Shown: positions 27,305 through 41,200 of the stretch, piece by piece
Layout of the letters: each line of letters starts with the position of its first letter
Numbering within the stretch: the first letter of the stretch is position 1
Assembly: GCA_029204225.1 (NCBI GenBank)
Contig: CM055098.1
Coordinates: 21,551,097-21,615,096, forward strand
Reading direction: 5' to 3'
Origin: Diphasiastrum complanatum
Taxonomy: Eukaryota > Streptophyta > Lycopodiopsida > Lycopodiales > Lycopodiaceae
Length of the DNA: 64,000 nucleotides
Made by a program: the position numbers and the translations under genes
The notes under the pieces: generated by a model
The model's input: only the letters and a program-made list of their open reading frames with translations
The model's database searches: none
What the model was told of the DNA's origin: nothing

Positions 27305-30300
27305 CTGAGTGATTCTCAAACTACGAGTAGACTAATCTTATTAGGACTCACAAAACACCAAACACAAGAGGAAGAAGATGAATCACAAGAGCAATTAACA
27401 GAATTGATCTGTATTGAATGAATAATGAAGGAGGGTGCCCATCTGCTCTTATAGAGGCTGGACTAACTCTAAGGCAAAAGCTATTTGCCTAAAATACCGT
27501 TTGGCAAAAGCAATTATGCTAATTACTAAATCTCAGAAATGGCAATCTATGTTAGCATAAATATAAAATAGTATTCTATACTATTCTAGGAAAATTGGTA
27601 CTAACTTAGGTACCTATACTGAAAATAGATAGTACCTATACTAAAATTAGAAATAGGCCTTCTAGCACACAGACTGGCCTCTACAATTAATTAATTAACC
27701 ATTAATTCCTAACACTCCCCCTTAATGGATAATTGATTATCAATAAGACCTAGGAGTGTCCTGATTTTCATGACCAACTCCTTTTGTGAAGATATCTGCA
27801 ACTTGATCATTGGTGTGGCAGTAGATCAACTAGCTTTATACTTATCTATAGAACCATCAGACTTAAACTTGGATTTATAAATCCACTTGCAACCTGCTGG
27901 AAGTACAACAAGATTCTATGTCTCGTTTTTCATAATTGAAATGTACTCCTCATCCATAGCAATCTTCCAAACTTGTTCCTTTGTACCATCTTCATAAAAT
28001 AAAGGATCCTCTGAATCCAACACTGAAGCCATAAACGCATAATGCGTTTCTTCACCATCTTCACAATAGTTGACACTTGAACGTGTCAATCTCTTAGCTC
28101 CTTGTTGACTCGATTCTCCCTCATCCAACATTTGACTATCTTTTATAGTTTCAAAATACCATCTTGGTAACTTCTTTGTAGGTGATGTAGAAGGAGAATA
28201 AGTATCAAATACTCTTGACCTTTCCTTATGTTTACCAAGATCCACCTGTGTGTTCACCCTTGGTACAACTTGTGTAGAAGCTGTATCACATGGACCTATA
28301 TCTTCCTGAATATCATCTATAACATGAGTTTTTGATGTAGGAGAAAATACATCCTCCTCATGATCTTCTAGGTTAGAAGACTCACTTTCTTCAAACACAA
28401 CATCCCTGCTCATAATCACCTTCTTATTGGTAAGATTATAAAGGCGATATGCCTTCTCTTCCTCATCATAACCAAGGAATAAACACTTGACTGCCTTTGA
28501 ATTAAGTTTTTGATGATTATCTTTAGGAATATGAGCATATGCAATACAACCAAAAACTCGTAGATGATCCACTTTAGGTTTTATACCTGTGAAAGCTTCT
28601 TCTGGAGTTCGATTTAGAACAGCTTTGGTAGGACTTCTGTTAAGTAAACTGCTGTACTAATTGCTTCGCCCCACAAATGATTCTTGAGGTTCTTACCTCG
28701 TCGCATGACCTGTTCTTTCTCTCGGCTACAACATTATGCTGTGGTATATCAGTCGATGCAAATTGTCTCTTGATTCCATGTTCGCTGCAGAATTCCTGGA
28801 ACTACGTAGATATGAACTCACCTCCCTTTTCAGAATGTAGAACACCACTGTTCTCAAACTGTGTAAACCACTCACGATGTGGTGTCATATGTTGCGTTGC
28901 TCCAGAATCAATGTACCAACAGTCTTCAGAGATCTCTGATGTTGAAGCTGAGAATAACTCATAGCATCCCATAGCTTCACTTTTGTCTTCGTCTTCAATG
29001 AAGTTGCTTGACTGCTTCTTCTTGTCCTGGATTGCCTTATTTTTCCTGCACTTAAACGCAAAATGACCATATTTACCACAAAAGTTACAATTACCATTTC
29101 TCTTTGGATTGGATTTGGAACTGTCTCCTTTTTCCATATTGTCCTTGTTAGAAGTAATAAATGATAATGTTAGTTTCGCATAGGTTACTTTGACCCAAAA
29201 GGTCGAGACTTGTGTAACCATGGGTTAGGTTTATTATTAGACCATGTTAAGTCAGTTTTAGTTGAGTTGGACCCAATTTTGGTCCAGTAGTAATTCGTGG
29301 ATCCCCCGGGGATGGGGCCTCTTTATGTTTTCGAGAGAAGTGGAGGGGGTGAGAAAAAAATAAAGAGCCCCTATCTTGACTTTTGGGGGTGCCCTATAAT
29401 TAGTAGTGGGTCTTGGAAGGTTCTAGAACTTAGAGTTTGGAAGAGTCTAGGCCCTTGGAAGGCCTATTTATATGTACTCTTTGTTCATTTGTAATTCATT
29501 CCCTTTCATGCATTGCTACTACTTTCTCTCTCCTTGAGGGCGCCTAACCCTCTCCCTCTTCTTCTTCTTCCTCTTTTTCTTCTTCTTGTATGTGGAGATT
29601 GAATGTTAGAAGGATCTTGGCACTTTGATTTCCTACATGATATCAGAGCCATGGATCTTCTATGCTTGATTTAGGGCGCCCTACCAAAAGAGATCGTCTT
29701 CACTTAGGGATCACAAAAATTCAACACCTTTGCTGATTTTTTGGAGGGAAAATTCGTTTTTTGAATCTTTTCCATTTTGCAGGAGGGCGCCACACATCAA
29801 AGAAGATAACAAGATTTTGGGCGCCCAAAAATCAGGTTGTTGTTTGCTGATTGTTCAGGTTGCAGGAAGGCGCCACTAATTATCTTCTTCGGGGCTTCTT
29901 TTAGGTCGCCCACATCCGTGTAGGTTTATCCTACTTCCGTTGGTCCGCTGCTGCCCTATTTTTCAGATTTGCTCCTTTGCAGGAGGGTGCCCATCTACAA
30001 GCAATTTCTATGCTTCGGATTTGGTTGAAAAATCAGCACCCTTGCTGATTTTACAAAGTGAAGATCCGCTTCTTTTTGCTTGTTTCCAGGTGTGGAAGAA
30101 GGCGCTAATTTTTTTTGTGATGATCCGATCACATTCTGAGGCTGAAAATTGGACAGCATATTACCATTTGTAGGGTGTTGCAACAGCCCTATCCGTGTGT
30201 GTATTGTTCACACTTTTTGGCAAGAAAGAAGGGTTCCGAAAAAAGCTTTGTTGGAGGCTAACCTGATTCTTTGCTTGCTGGTTTTTGAGTTTGTAATGCA

Positions 30301-33300
30301 CTTTCAGGCTGAAATTTTCAGCACACAAGGCTTGTAGGAGGGCGAGTTCCTACATCCATCTAATGTGTGGTTTCGACACATTCCGGTGCTGATTTCTCAG
30401 TTTTGATACTTGCTGGTTTTTGTGTCTTTTAGGGCACATTTAGGGTTTGAAAAAGTTTATCTTCTTGGCTGGTTCTTATGGCAAGAGATTTGGGAGCAAT
30501 TCGTACTTGTTCAAGTGAATTTATGTTGGATGGCACCAACTATTCTTCATGGAGTTGCAAGCTGAGATTTTGCATCGACGTGATGACCAAGATTTTATTG
30601 GTAACAAGATCTATCTTATATCATTTGAGATTTTGCAAGACCTTTAAAAGTTCTTGGGAAACACTTTAAAAGATGTACCGAATAAAGGATTCATCATCAT
30701 GCTTTCTCCTGTCTACTTCATCCTCTTTGAAGGTAGAAGAGCAAAGTCATGCAAAGTTTGATCATTGTCTTTCTACAAGTACAAGTTTGCATCGGAATGT
30801 TGGTATGGTAAAGCATTCTTCTTCTCTTGAGCCATTCGTTGCAAATGATGGATGCATTAGTGAAGAACTTTATGAGCAAGCTTAAGGTAATGTTTTGGAA
30901 AAGGCTGAAATCAAGCATTCTTTGAAGCCATTTTGTACTAATGGAGGAGGGGAAAAAATCATGTCAATAAGTACATTGGTTCAAAGTGGCGTGTTGCTGG
31001 ATTTTTTGGGTGTTCGGAGTGGCAAGTTGTTGGTTTTTTTCTTGAAGATGGTGGACACCAGATTCAGCCATGGTTTATTGATCATTTTCAGCGTATGTTA
31101 CATCGTGAGCATCCTATTATGCATCGGGAATGGCTTGCGGAAGGTTTTTGGACAGCAAGGTCCACATTTGGAACACTTTGGACAACAAAGTATTGGTGAT
31201 TTTGTGGCTGTTGGACAGCCTGCTATAGCCTCTTGTTGGTTGTCTGAGTCTTTGCGGGATAGCAAAGCATCTTTGTACCTTGGAAGAAACACACATGTCT
31301 CACCAAAATCAGTACCTTATGCTGATTTTCATGTTTTGATGCTTACTTCTTATGATGACGGTGTTGTCTTACCTAGTGTTGGTGAGCAAATCATTGATAG
31401 TAAGATTTGGGAGGATGTGATGGTAAAAGAGTATCATACTCTTCTTTATGTTTCTTGTGGTAAGAAGACTTATGGAATCATGTGGGAACCATTGATGGAT
31501 TGCAAATCCATATTTCGGCTTGTGGCTGGTTTTTTGGTTACCTTCTTTGGATGGAGCATGCTTGTCTTCACTCTTCGACTTGATGCTACCGCACTTCATA
31601 TTCTACATCTCTTCTACATCGGGCATGATTGGGGTTGAGATTTCGGCTACTTCGACTACTTCAAGCTGAAGGTTTTTTTTTTGGCAGCATTAAGCTTGGA
31701 CAGCAGGCTACATCTTTTCTTTTTCGGCTACATGGAGTTTTGGGCAGCATGCAACACTTTGCATTTTTGTTGCAATTTTTCATACTTCATGTCATGTTAT
31801 GTTTTTTACATTATCATTCAAGGAGGGTGTTAGAAGTAATAAATGATAATGTTAGTTTCCCATAGGTTACTTTGACCCAAAAGGTCGAGACTTGTGTAAC
31901 CATGGTTAGGTTTATTATTTAGACCATGTTAAGTCAGTTTTAGTTGAGTTGGATCCAATTTTGGTCCAGTAGTAATTCGTGGGTCCAAGTAAAGTCTAAT
32001 TATGTTAAGGAACCCTATCTTGACTTTTGGGGGTGCCCTATAATTAGTAGTGGGTCTTGGAAGGTTCTAGAACTTAGAGTTTGGAAGAGTCTAGCCCCTT
32101 GGAAGGCCTATTTATATGTACTCTTTGTTCATTTGTAATTCATTCCCTTTCATGCATTGCTACTACTTTCTCTCTCCTTGAGGGCGCCTAACCCTCTCCC
32201 TCTTCTTCTTCTTCCTCTTTTTCTTCTTCTTGTATATGGAGATTGAATGTTAGAAGGATATTGGCACTTTGATTTCCTACAGTCCTTGCCTTCCTGCTTC
32301 TGATCCTTTTTGCCTCCTTTCTTCTTGCCTTGATGGGTGGTGAAGAAACCCAGCTCCTTGAAATCTTCCCTAGACATCAAGTTTTGTCTTCGTAACTCTT
32401 CTTGAAGTAGAAAACCATTCATCTTATCGAATGTCGACAATCTCTCCCTCGAACTTAGTGTCATAACAAAGTTTTGATATTGAAATAGTAAGCTATTCAG
32501 TTTGTACAAGAGTATTGTCAAGTACAATTTCCCATATATTAGACAACTGATCTCTTAGATCCTTCACCTTGGTAATAAAATCCGTAATGAATTCTTCTGA
32601 TTCCATTTTCAAGGTAAGAAGTTTATTATTCAAGAACAAAGCTTGAGACTTACTCATGGTTTCATATGTATTCCTAAGAATATCCCATGCATCCTTAGGC
32701 CCGACTGCATTCCTGATCAGAGGAATAACCTTATCCTTCACGGATAAGTTGATGATATGATGTGCATGTTGCACCCGTTTCTCAAATATCCTTCTATCTT
32801 GATTATTGATATTTTGAGCCATCACCTCTTGGCCCGTGACAATTTCCCAATAATCCCTGTCCATAAGTATATTCTTCAGTTTGAACTTCCACAAGCTGTA
32901 GTTAGATCCATCTAACTTGCTTGACTCCGGAAGAACAGATTCAAAATACATATCAAGTATGTGATAACAATGGGAGCGTATAAAACGTCTCCGAAGCTGT
33001 AATAAAGAAACATCTAGTACAAACTAAGATAAATGCGAAAATGAGAGTGTGTGTGCATAATAGATGTATCCATGTCATGATGTCCTATTTGTGCTGATGT
33101 TATAGAAAGATGTAATGCGAACTGCAACATGGGGAAGGATTGGAGTCCATTGACGTTGTCTATGAGTATGAGAAGTGTGTCTTTGCATAGGAGGTTTGGT
33201 GATCCTGGCAGCAAAGTGATGATGAGTAGTACACTGTCTTTGATCCCTGTGAGCATGTAAGCTGCCATCATCCTTGTCATCGTCATCATCCGGCTCTGTG

Positions 33301-36300
33301 TCTCGTGATCTCCACCTAGAGAAGAAAGAGGTAACCGCATAGATCCCGCCGCAATATGAACATCTCTCGTACCATAAGAGCAACACACCGGGAGTCCTCA
33401 TAGGCTATGAGAGATCGTAGAGTGGTGGGCATGTCTCGAAACAAATAGTGAGATCTCCCTTTGATCTCATAGTATACTAGGCAGCTCAAGATAAAATTCT
33501 TCTCAGATTCCACCTTACCTAAAGAGCATAACTGACAAATCTGCTCCTCTCTAGGAATATTGTGGAACCTCCCAATCTGAATAACTAGCTAGTGCGAAGA
33601 CACGCTGAGCTGGCCCAATCTGAATCTGAGGCAATGCGATAGGCCTGAATCCAAGTAATGTGTCAGGACTGGAATCCCTGCTGCGTCTAGCTCAAGAAAG
33701 TGGGTCCAGTAGAAATCAGACTTAACCCGTACCTGACGACTCCAAGTTCGGTACATATATGCTCGATAGAGAAAACGTCTGATACACTAATGAGTGCATG
33801 AGGGAAGCTCTGTAATGGAGATACCAAATGACTCAAGTAGGAGGTGAGATGCCTGAGAGAACCATGATAATCTATAGCCCTGATCATGAAGATAATTTGA
33901 GGAGGATAGTGCAATTTGTGTGAATTGTCTGTATGTATCTGGCAATGCATGTACTCTCATAATATATGTGATGAGCTGGAGAGCTGCCTCGATTTGTTTA
34001 GGTGGAACCGCAAACTCGGCTAGAAGAATCTCATGTGGAACAAAAGGCTTCGCTCGAATCAATCGAGCTAACATGGTGGTTTGTAATCGTGAAAGACTGG
34101 CCCACTGTGAAGAGGGGAGACCTGTACACCATGTCTTTGCGCATATAGAGCCGTGGGGGTGACAATGGTATCAAAGAGTCGACACTTACTACGAGCATCC
34201 TGGATGGACTTCCGAAAATAAAACCGCTCGAGCTGAACAAGGGAGGCATGCCCCTTCCCAAGTCGAGTGGTAGCGGTCTGTCTCATACTAAAAGTAGGAC
34301 CCGAGAAAAGGATCCCCAAGTATGTATAAGAAGAGACCACCTCTAGAATCTGTCCATCAAAAGCGAGCTCCTGTCGCTACTACATGAATGGTCGAGAAGT
34401 GTTGAAGACCATAACTTTGGTCTTCCCAATGTTCACCCCTAGGCCCATCTGGTGCAAAACTCATGCAAGCAATCCAACTGTCACTGTAGACCCTCTCTGG
34501 TCGGTGAGACCAATACCACATCATCGGCATAAAGGAGGATGGCAATCAAGATATCACCAAGCCTGCAACCAGTACCACCATAGTATGAAATGAGTCTCTC
34601 CAACTCATCAATATATAGTCCAAAGAGGACCGGTGGAAGAGAGCAACCCTGCTTCACCCCAATATTGCTCCAAATATAATCAAAGATGCCACTACTATGT
34701 CAGAAATAGCCCAGGACGAGCATAAAGAGCCATCACAGCCAATACGATGTCGGTGGAGAAGCCAAGATCTCGAAGTCTCTGAATGAGCAAGGAGCGAGGA
34801 GGGAATCAAAGGCTTTCTCGAAGTCCACAAAGTAGCAATAAACCCTCTCTTTCCTGATCTTAGCTTTCTCAATTAAGGCCCGTAATGTGAAGATGTGATC
34901 TGTGCTAGAATAATGGGCTCGAAAACATGCTTGACCCATAGCATGTAGTCTCCTAGTGGAGACTGAATTATAGTACCATATATCTTCGCTAGAACATGCG
35001 GGCAATCATGATAGTGTGGTAGTTACTCGGAATCATGGGGTCACCATTCTTATGGATGGGGTGGATGATGTTGGTGCGCTAGGATGGGGGGAAGCCTGAG
35101 ACAACTGTGGAGTTGAGAAGAGTGGCTATAGTGGGAGCGAGTAAGTCATCGGATGCATGGGCAAGGAGTTTAGATTCGAGGTTTTTGATATCTCTGACCT
35201 TATGGGACTTCATCTTCTTAATGGCAGCAAGTACCATATCGGATGTGAAGAAGGAGAACTCAGATGGTCGTGGAGATATAGAAATAGGTGAATCAGTGGG
35301 GATGGTATATAAGCTAGTAGCGTAGTTGGTCCAAATGCGGAGGTCTTCCAGGAGAGGTGATGGAGAGCGGAGAATGAACTCATGCCAAAAAGCGCTTGCA
35401 GAAGAACTAAAAAGGTCAATAAGACGTTTCCCTTCGTGATAAGCGCGGCGGAGAACACGATGGTAAGAACGTTGGGAGGATCGAAGCAAATGCGGAGCAT
35501 GAATACGTGAATAGATGACCAAATGACGAAGAGAACGACACTCGACATCATACCAGGGAGGGTGCAGTGATCGAGATGTTTGTCGGGTTTTGCCTGGATG
35601 GGGCTTGGTAGGAAAGGCTAGCAAAGCAACGGTGTGGAGGGAGGTGGTGAGAAAAGCGGCTTGGGTGTCAATTGGACTATCATGGGGAGAGGAGTGTAGA
35701 AGCGAAGCCAGGGACTTCTTGTAGGATGGCATGTAAATGGGGTCGAATGTGTATTTGGGTGCACAGATAAGCGTAGGTAGTGATTATGGATGAGTGGGCG
35801 GAAGGTGACTGATAGCGAAAGAGAGAAAGGAGTGATCAAGAATGGTGGTGGGAGAAACGTGGAAATCAGAGACGATGGGTATGAAGGATGGTGACCCCAT
35901 GAGATAGTCAACGACACTATGTCCGCCATTGTGAGGATGGCATGTATATCGGTCTGAATGTGATCAACAAGATAAGCCATTATAAATTGCTAGCTCATGG
36001 GGCTCTCCAAACTATAGTAAGTGCTCACCATATGGCGTAATAGGTCCCAAACTGTCCTCGGAAGTCCTGGTAACTCCAAGCATATCACTGTCAAGGGCAC
36101 GAACACAAAGCTGATCAATGGTGTTGAAGAACTCTGTTTGTCGTGAAGATGTTCGGGCATAAAAATCCATAGTGAGGAGAATATGCCCCCGCTCTGCAAC
36201 TCTGACTGATAATATCCAGTGAGAGATCCTGGTATGGAGATCCAATACCCTCAGCAAAAGAGGAAAACTTTGATGGGAAATAACATGCTGCAATAAAAAG

Positions 36301-38172
36301 ATCTCTGTCCAAACCAATATCCTGGCCCACAATACGAGTCCATATATAGCGGGCCTTCATGTCTGATGAAATCAAGAGTCGAATGGAGAGACTCCTGTAT
36401 AAGCATGCAACCCCTCCTGAACCACGGCCACTGGCAGATCTACACGTCGGAATACTGAGTCCCATTTGTATTTGGGAAAAGAAGGAAGTCCTCGCTCTGG
36501 ACTCTCATGTGTCTCCATAAAGAATAATATATCTCGGCCATTAATAAAGTCAACTAGGTCCCTTGCAGTAGAAGATGAGTGTATGCCAGCACAATTTCAC
36601 ACTCCAATCATAAGGTGGTGTGGATGGGGTCCCGGGGTGCTCCCAAACGCGGGAACCCCAAATCCCTAACTATGAGAACCATCATGAGTGCTATCAAAAT
36701 GGCACACTCGTCCATCTCTGTATATAATTCGTCTGCCTGACTCCTGAGCATCCTGAAAGGCCTTACGCCTCTCCTCCACTTGAATATAAGTAAGATCATC
36801 ATCCATAAACATGGTGGAGCCACGGAGCATAGCTCTACATCGTAAAGTGTCCCGTCTAGTCTCCAAGGAAGTAAAATGGATGATCAACGTGGTTGTATAC
36901 CTAGTAGTCCTCCATGCCGTGTCCAACCCATCTGTCCGTTGTCCTAGTGTGGTATCCAAAAAGCGCTTCGCCTTTGCTATGACATCCTGTGTGTCAGGAA
37001 TCCCTCTGACCCTAATGTTGGGAGCGTTTTGCTCCCAGGATTTCTCTTCCTGGATCGTGGCTGAAATGACTGACGTAATGCGAGCACTTGGTTTAGTACC
37101 TTTCTTCAATATCGATGCCCAAAAAAGGGCTTCTTCCTTTTGCTGCTCAATCTTTTGTTCCAATGCTTTTATCATAGTGGTGTGGTAGACTCGGAGGTTG
37201 AAATCTGTGATTGTTTGTTCCAAATGTGTAATCTTGGACTACATCATATTCCTTTCTTTAATCAGCGTTGCGACCATTTCTTTCAACTGCAGAAGTTCCA
37301 TTTTCATGTTTTGGAAATCAGCTTTGAACTGATCTTCTTGGCAAGATGAGAACAGGTCGGTAGATCTTGATGGAGTATAGGCGATGGATACCGATTCTTG
37401 AGTGGAAGAAGAAGAGGAAAAAACAGTTGGTGGTTTAGGAATCCGAACGAGTCCCGCAATAGGATCAGATGGCTGAGAGGGAAGGCCAGAAGACAAGTTG
37501 AGGGCAGAAGAGGCAGAGGAGGCGGTGGCTGCCACGCAGGCAGCCTGCGTGGCAGGCAGGTCCGCTCAGGCTGATGCGGAGAGAAGAAGAAGAAGAAGCT
37601 TTATTAACGTCTTTTCCATGCCAAAAGGCGTATAAGACGAACAAGTACATCAGATAAAGTGGAGCCCAGACGGAGCAATGCCGTCAAACAACATAACTAA
37701 AACCAAAACTAACTAAGAAGAGGATAATGTCTAGGATTATATGGTACGAAGACCATTTACAGATTCAGCTGGCATCTCTTCAGTGCTCTAACTCTCTCAC
37801 TAACTCTGAACAATCTCATATATCTCATTAATAGCAACAGGTTTAATATCTACAAAACGAATGATACCATCCCTATAGATCAACCGCTTTCCATTCGTTA
37901 GAGCCTCCTGTTTTGCTTTTTTCCGTTCTTGAACCTAAATGAAAGTAAGGTCTTCATCCAAGTATATCGTGGTGCCCCGCAAAGTAGATCTCTTCCCTAG
38001 CACTTCATGACGACCAGTTGCAGATGCAAAGCGTATGACAAGAGTACCTGGATCTTTCTTAGGCCGCCATGCAATATCCATATCTTTGTGGTGGTGTTGA
38101 AGACTCTCTTCAAGAAACTTTTTAGCTTCACCAACAGCATCATGGGAGTTCGTAATACCTCTGACTCGGACA

Positions 38173-38252
<80 letters not shown>

Positions 38253-41200
38253 CAGAATTAGAATTAGAATTATTATTATTAACGTCTTTTGGTACCCAAA
38301 CGTACATAAGACAAAAGAGAGTACAAAAGGTGAGGAGCATTGTCCGCATACGGACTTATTTACTAGTAGAAAAGAGAAGAAGACAAGAAACTAGCATATC
38401 TATCTCGCTATCTCTAAGAAGAAGAGATATCCAAGCTTGACCACCAGCTTGCGAGGGTACAATGCAAGAGCTTAACCACCTGCTCTGCGGAGGAGACTAG
38501 CTATGAGTAAGCTGAAAATAGTGAGTGATAGTAGAAGTGGAGCGTGCTGTGGATTGGCGAGAAGCCCGTGAAGATCTAGTGATCCTGGATCTAGCAGAAA
38601 TATGTGAGACTTTCTGTGTCTTCGATCTCCGAGTGGGGACTTCAAAATCCAAAACGGTAATGTCCTCTCTGTCTCGCTTCTGGAAAAACTGGGTAATATG
38701 AGCCTGGCCGTGATCCATATCTGTGGCAGGTAGAAGTGAGGCTCGTAGAGTATACATCTCTCTCAATAGAAGACCTACACATCTGGAGTCTGGATATTCG
38801 AGGAACGATCGCAACGTGAGAGGGGTATCTTTGTATAAACAATGGTAACGGCCCCTGATCTCGTAATATATTGGACAGCGAAAGATGAAATGGAACTCAT
38901 CCTCCATCTCATGAAGAGAACAAAGCTGACATATCCTCTGCAACCTGTCAGTGTCCATGTATCTACCCGTCTCAATAGCCAGCTGATGAGAAGAAACTCG
39001 GAGCTGTCCCATACGGTATTGCAGACCAAAAGATAATGGCTGTGTAAGATATGCTGGAAGGACAGGGGTACCCGTAGTATCCAATAGATGTGTGCCATAG
39101 AAATGTATCTTGACCTTATCAGGGTCGGGCTGTGACCATATAGTGCGTATGTAGCTACGATAAATATGCTGTCTGATATAAGCATGAGTCCCGCTCGAAA
39201 GATCAAGTACAAATAAGCCCCAAGTCCGAAGAAGGGCTGAGACACTGCCAAACCAAGAATGCTTGGCCCCCTGTCCAGCAATGGTGCGTGATGAAGTGAG
39301 AGCAGCAACAATATATCTGGAAGTGTCTAACTCTGATATCCTGTGAAGAAAGGTAATGATCTGAAACATAGCACCGATAACCAGGAGTGGGGAAGCAAAC
39401 TCCACTAATATGATATCATGTGGCACCGAGGGCTTAGCCCTAATCATCCTGCTAAGCATGAGAATCTGGATACGAGTAAGATGCCTCCAAGTATCACGTA
39501 ATAAATCCGGACACCAAGTCTTAGCAGAGTATAAAACAACCGGGGAGACAGTGGTAGAAAATAGTAAGCATCTGGGAGCAGGGTCCTGTACATAATATGT
39601 GGAGCAGAATCTCTCCATATGAACAAGAGAAGTGTGCCCCTTACGGAGTCTGGTGAGGGCTGCCGGTCGGAATGTGAGTAGCGGACCAGAGAAAAGTACT
39701 CCCAAATAAGTGTAAGAGGTCACAATCTCAGTCGGCAGCCCATCATGATAGAAGGTCACATCTCTCATATGCTGTCTATTGGTGTTGAACACCATAATCT
39801 TGGTCTTCTTAGTATTAACCGTCAATCCCCAAAGCTGACAGAAGTGATGTAAAGCAGAGAGGTGTCTCTGTAAGCCAGCTGCAGAGGATGAGAGAAGAAC
39901 CACATCATCAGCGTATAGGAGAATGGGGATAATAATATCTGCTAAGGGACAGCCCTCTCCACCTTCCTCTTGAATAATCCGCTTGAGGTCATCAGTATAT
40001 AGTGCAAAGAGAGTAGGAGATAAGGGGCAGCCCTGCTTCACTCCAATGGTAGAATGGATCAACGAGGACCAACCACTACCGTCCCTAAACCGCGCCCAAA
40101 CTCGCTCATACAAAGTAATGATTGCGGCAATAGTCTCGTCTGTGAAGCCAAGCAAAGATAATCTCTGGAAAAGGTGTCTCGGAACTGAGTCAAAAGCTTT
40201 GCGGAAGTCCACAAAGCAACAATAAACTCTCTGTCTTTGATGTCGTGCCTCCTCAATGATGCATCACAAAATGAAAATCTGATCTGAGGTAGAGTATCCT
40301 GGTCTGAACCCAGCCTGACCCATAGCATGTAAATTCTCAGTCTCAGCAAAAGATCCAGTAACCGTCTGTAAAATGGAACCATAAACCTTAGCCAAAGCTA
40401 AAGAATCGGTCAACCTTTGGCAGAGTAATCGTAGGTATGTTATCTTCTTTGTTCTGGTGGCTTTACGATATTTTTTTTGGTGTTGTTTGAGTGTTGTAGG
40501 GGAGTGTAATCTGGCATTTGCCACATGTTTGTGAAGAGAACGACATTCTGCATCATACCAACGGTTGTGAACACGTCTATGAGATGATATCGTCTTGGTG
40601 GGGAAAGATGAGGACGCTGCAGATAAGAGGGATTTAGAGAGAAAAGTGGCTTGTTGCTCAACTGATGTCGTGAAAGGGAAATGAGTAAGTAGTTGGGATA
40701 GGGTTGTGTTGTAGTTGGCGAGTCCAGAGTAAGTAAAAGGAACACGTTTATTAGTAGAAGAGGAGCGTGGAACTTTAGAAGACGGGGTTATGTGACCCAG
40801 TGAGAGGCGTAGGAGTGAGTGATCAGAGATGGTAGGAGGTGTAATGGAGAAATCAGAGATGTGAGGGATCAAAGCAGGTGATCCAATAAAGTAGTCAACT
40901 ACACTATGTCCTCCACCATGAGGATAACATGTAAACGCTGATGAGGAAGGCCACTGTGTGAGGCCATTCAAGATGGCCAGAGAATGTGTCTCCGTAAGAG
41001 TAGTCAACTGCTCTCCAAAAGATGTAACTGAAGTGTGTGCATCCTGTGATACTTGATCAAATCCCATATCCAGAGGATGAAGCCGAAGAACGTTAGTATC
41101 TGCATGAAATTCTGTCTGTCTGGAGCTAGTACGGGCGTTGAAATCTCCTGCTAATAAAATGTAGCCCTGCTGAGAAAAAACAGCAATATCATCTGAGAGT

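Larger units (their letters stand above)
29146..32281 (+). mobile_element. T1: complete non-autonomous LTR retrotransposon
   Basis: Both LTRs start TGTTAGAAGTAATAAATG and end TTTCCTACA, with a 5-bp gtcct target duplication. A tRNA-Met-like primer site (tgatatcagagcc) follows the 5' LTR and a purine tract (aaggaggg) precedes the 3' LTR. The 2.2-kb interior lacks protease, RT and integrase. Only a gag-like scrap ([18 protein letters not shown] near 30525-30580) and repeated gcaggagggcgcc-like motifs are visible. It sits inside copia K's gag, and removing it rejoins K's frame. Large-retroelement-derivative type; movement would need another copia's enzymes. Confidence 0.88.
32952..37578 (-). mobile_element. 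LINE copy M6 (family A)
   Basis: Minus-strand L1-like element. The 5' edge is the (GAA)n tract at 37579-37599, where M5 ends. ORF1, the UAG junction and ORF2 are all recognisable but frame-shifted. The 3' UTR is cut about 100 bp short of the usual end, fused to copia K gag. Confidence 0.8.

Noticed and set aside
29290-29305. ggatcccccggg resembles a cloning-vector polylinker in the T1 5' LTR
   Set aside because: No further vector sequence follows; flanks continue the plant LTR. Chance or a local insertion is more likely.
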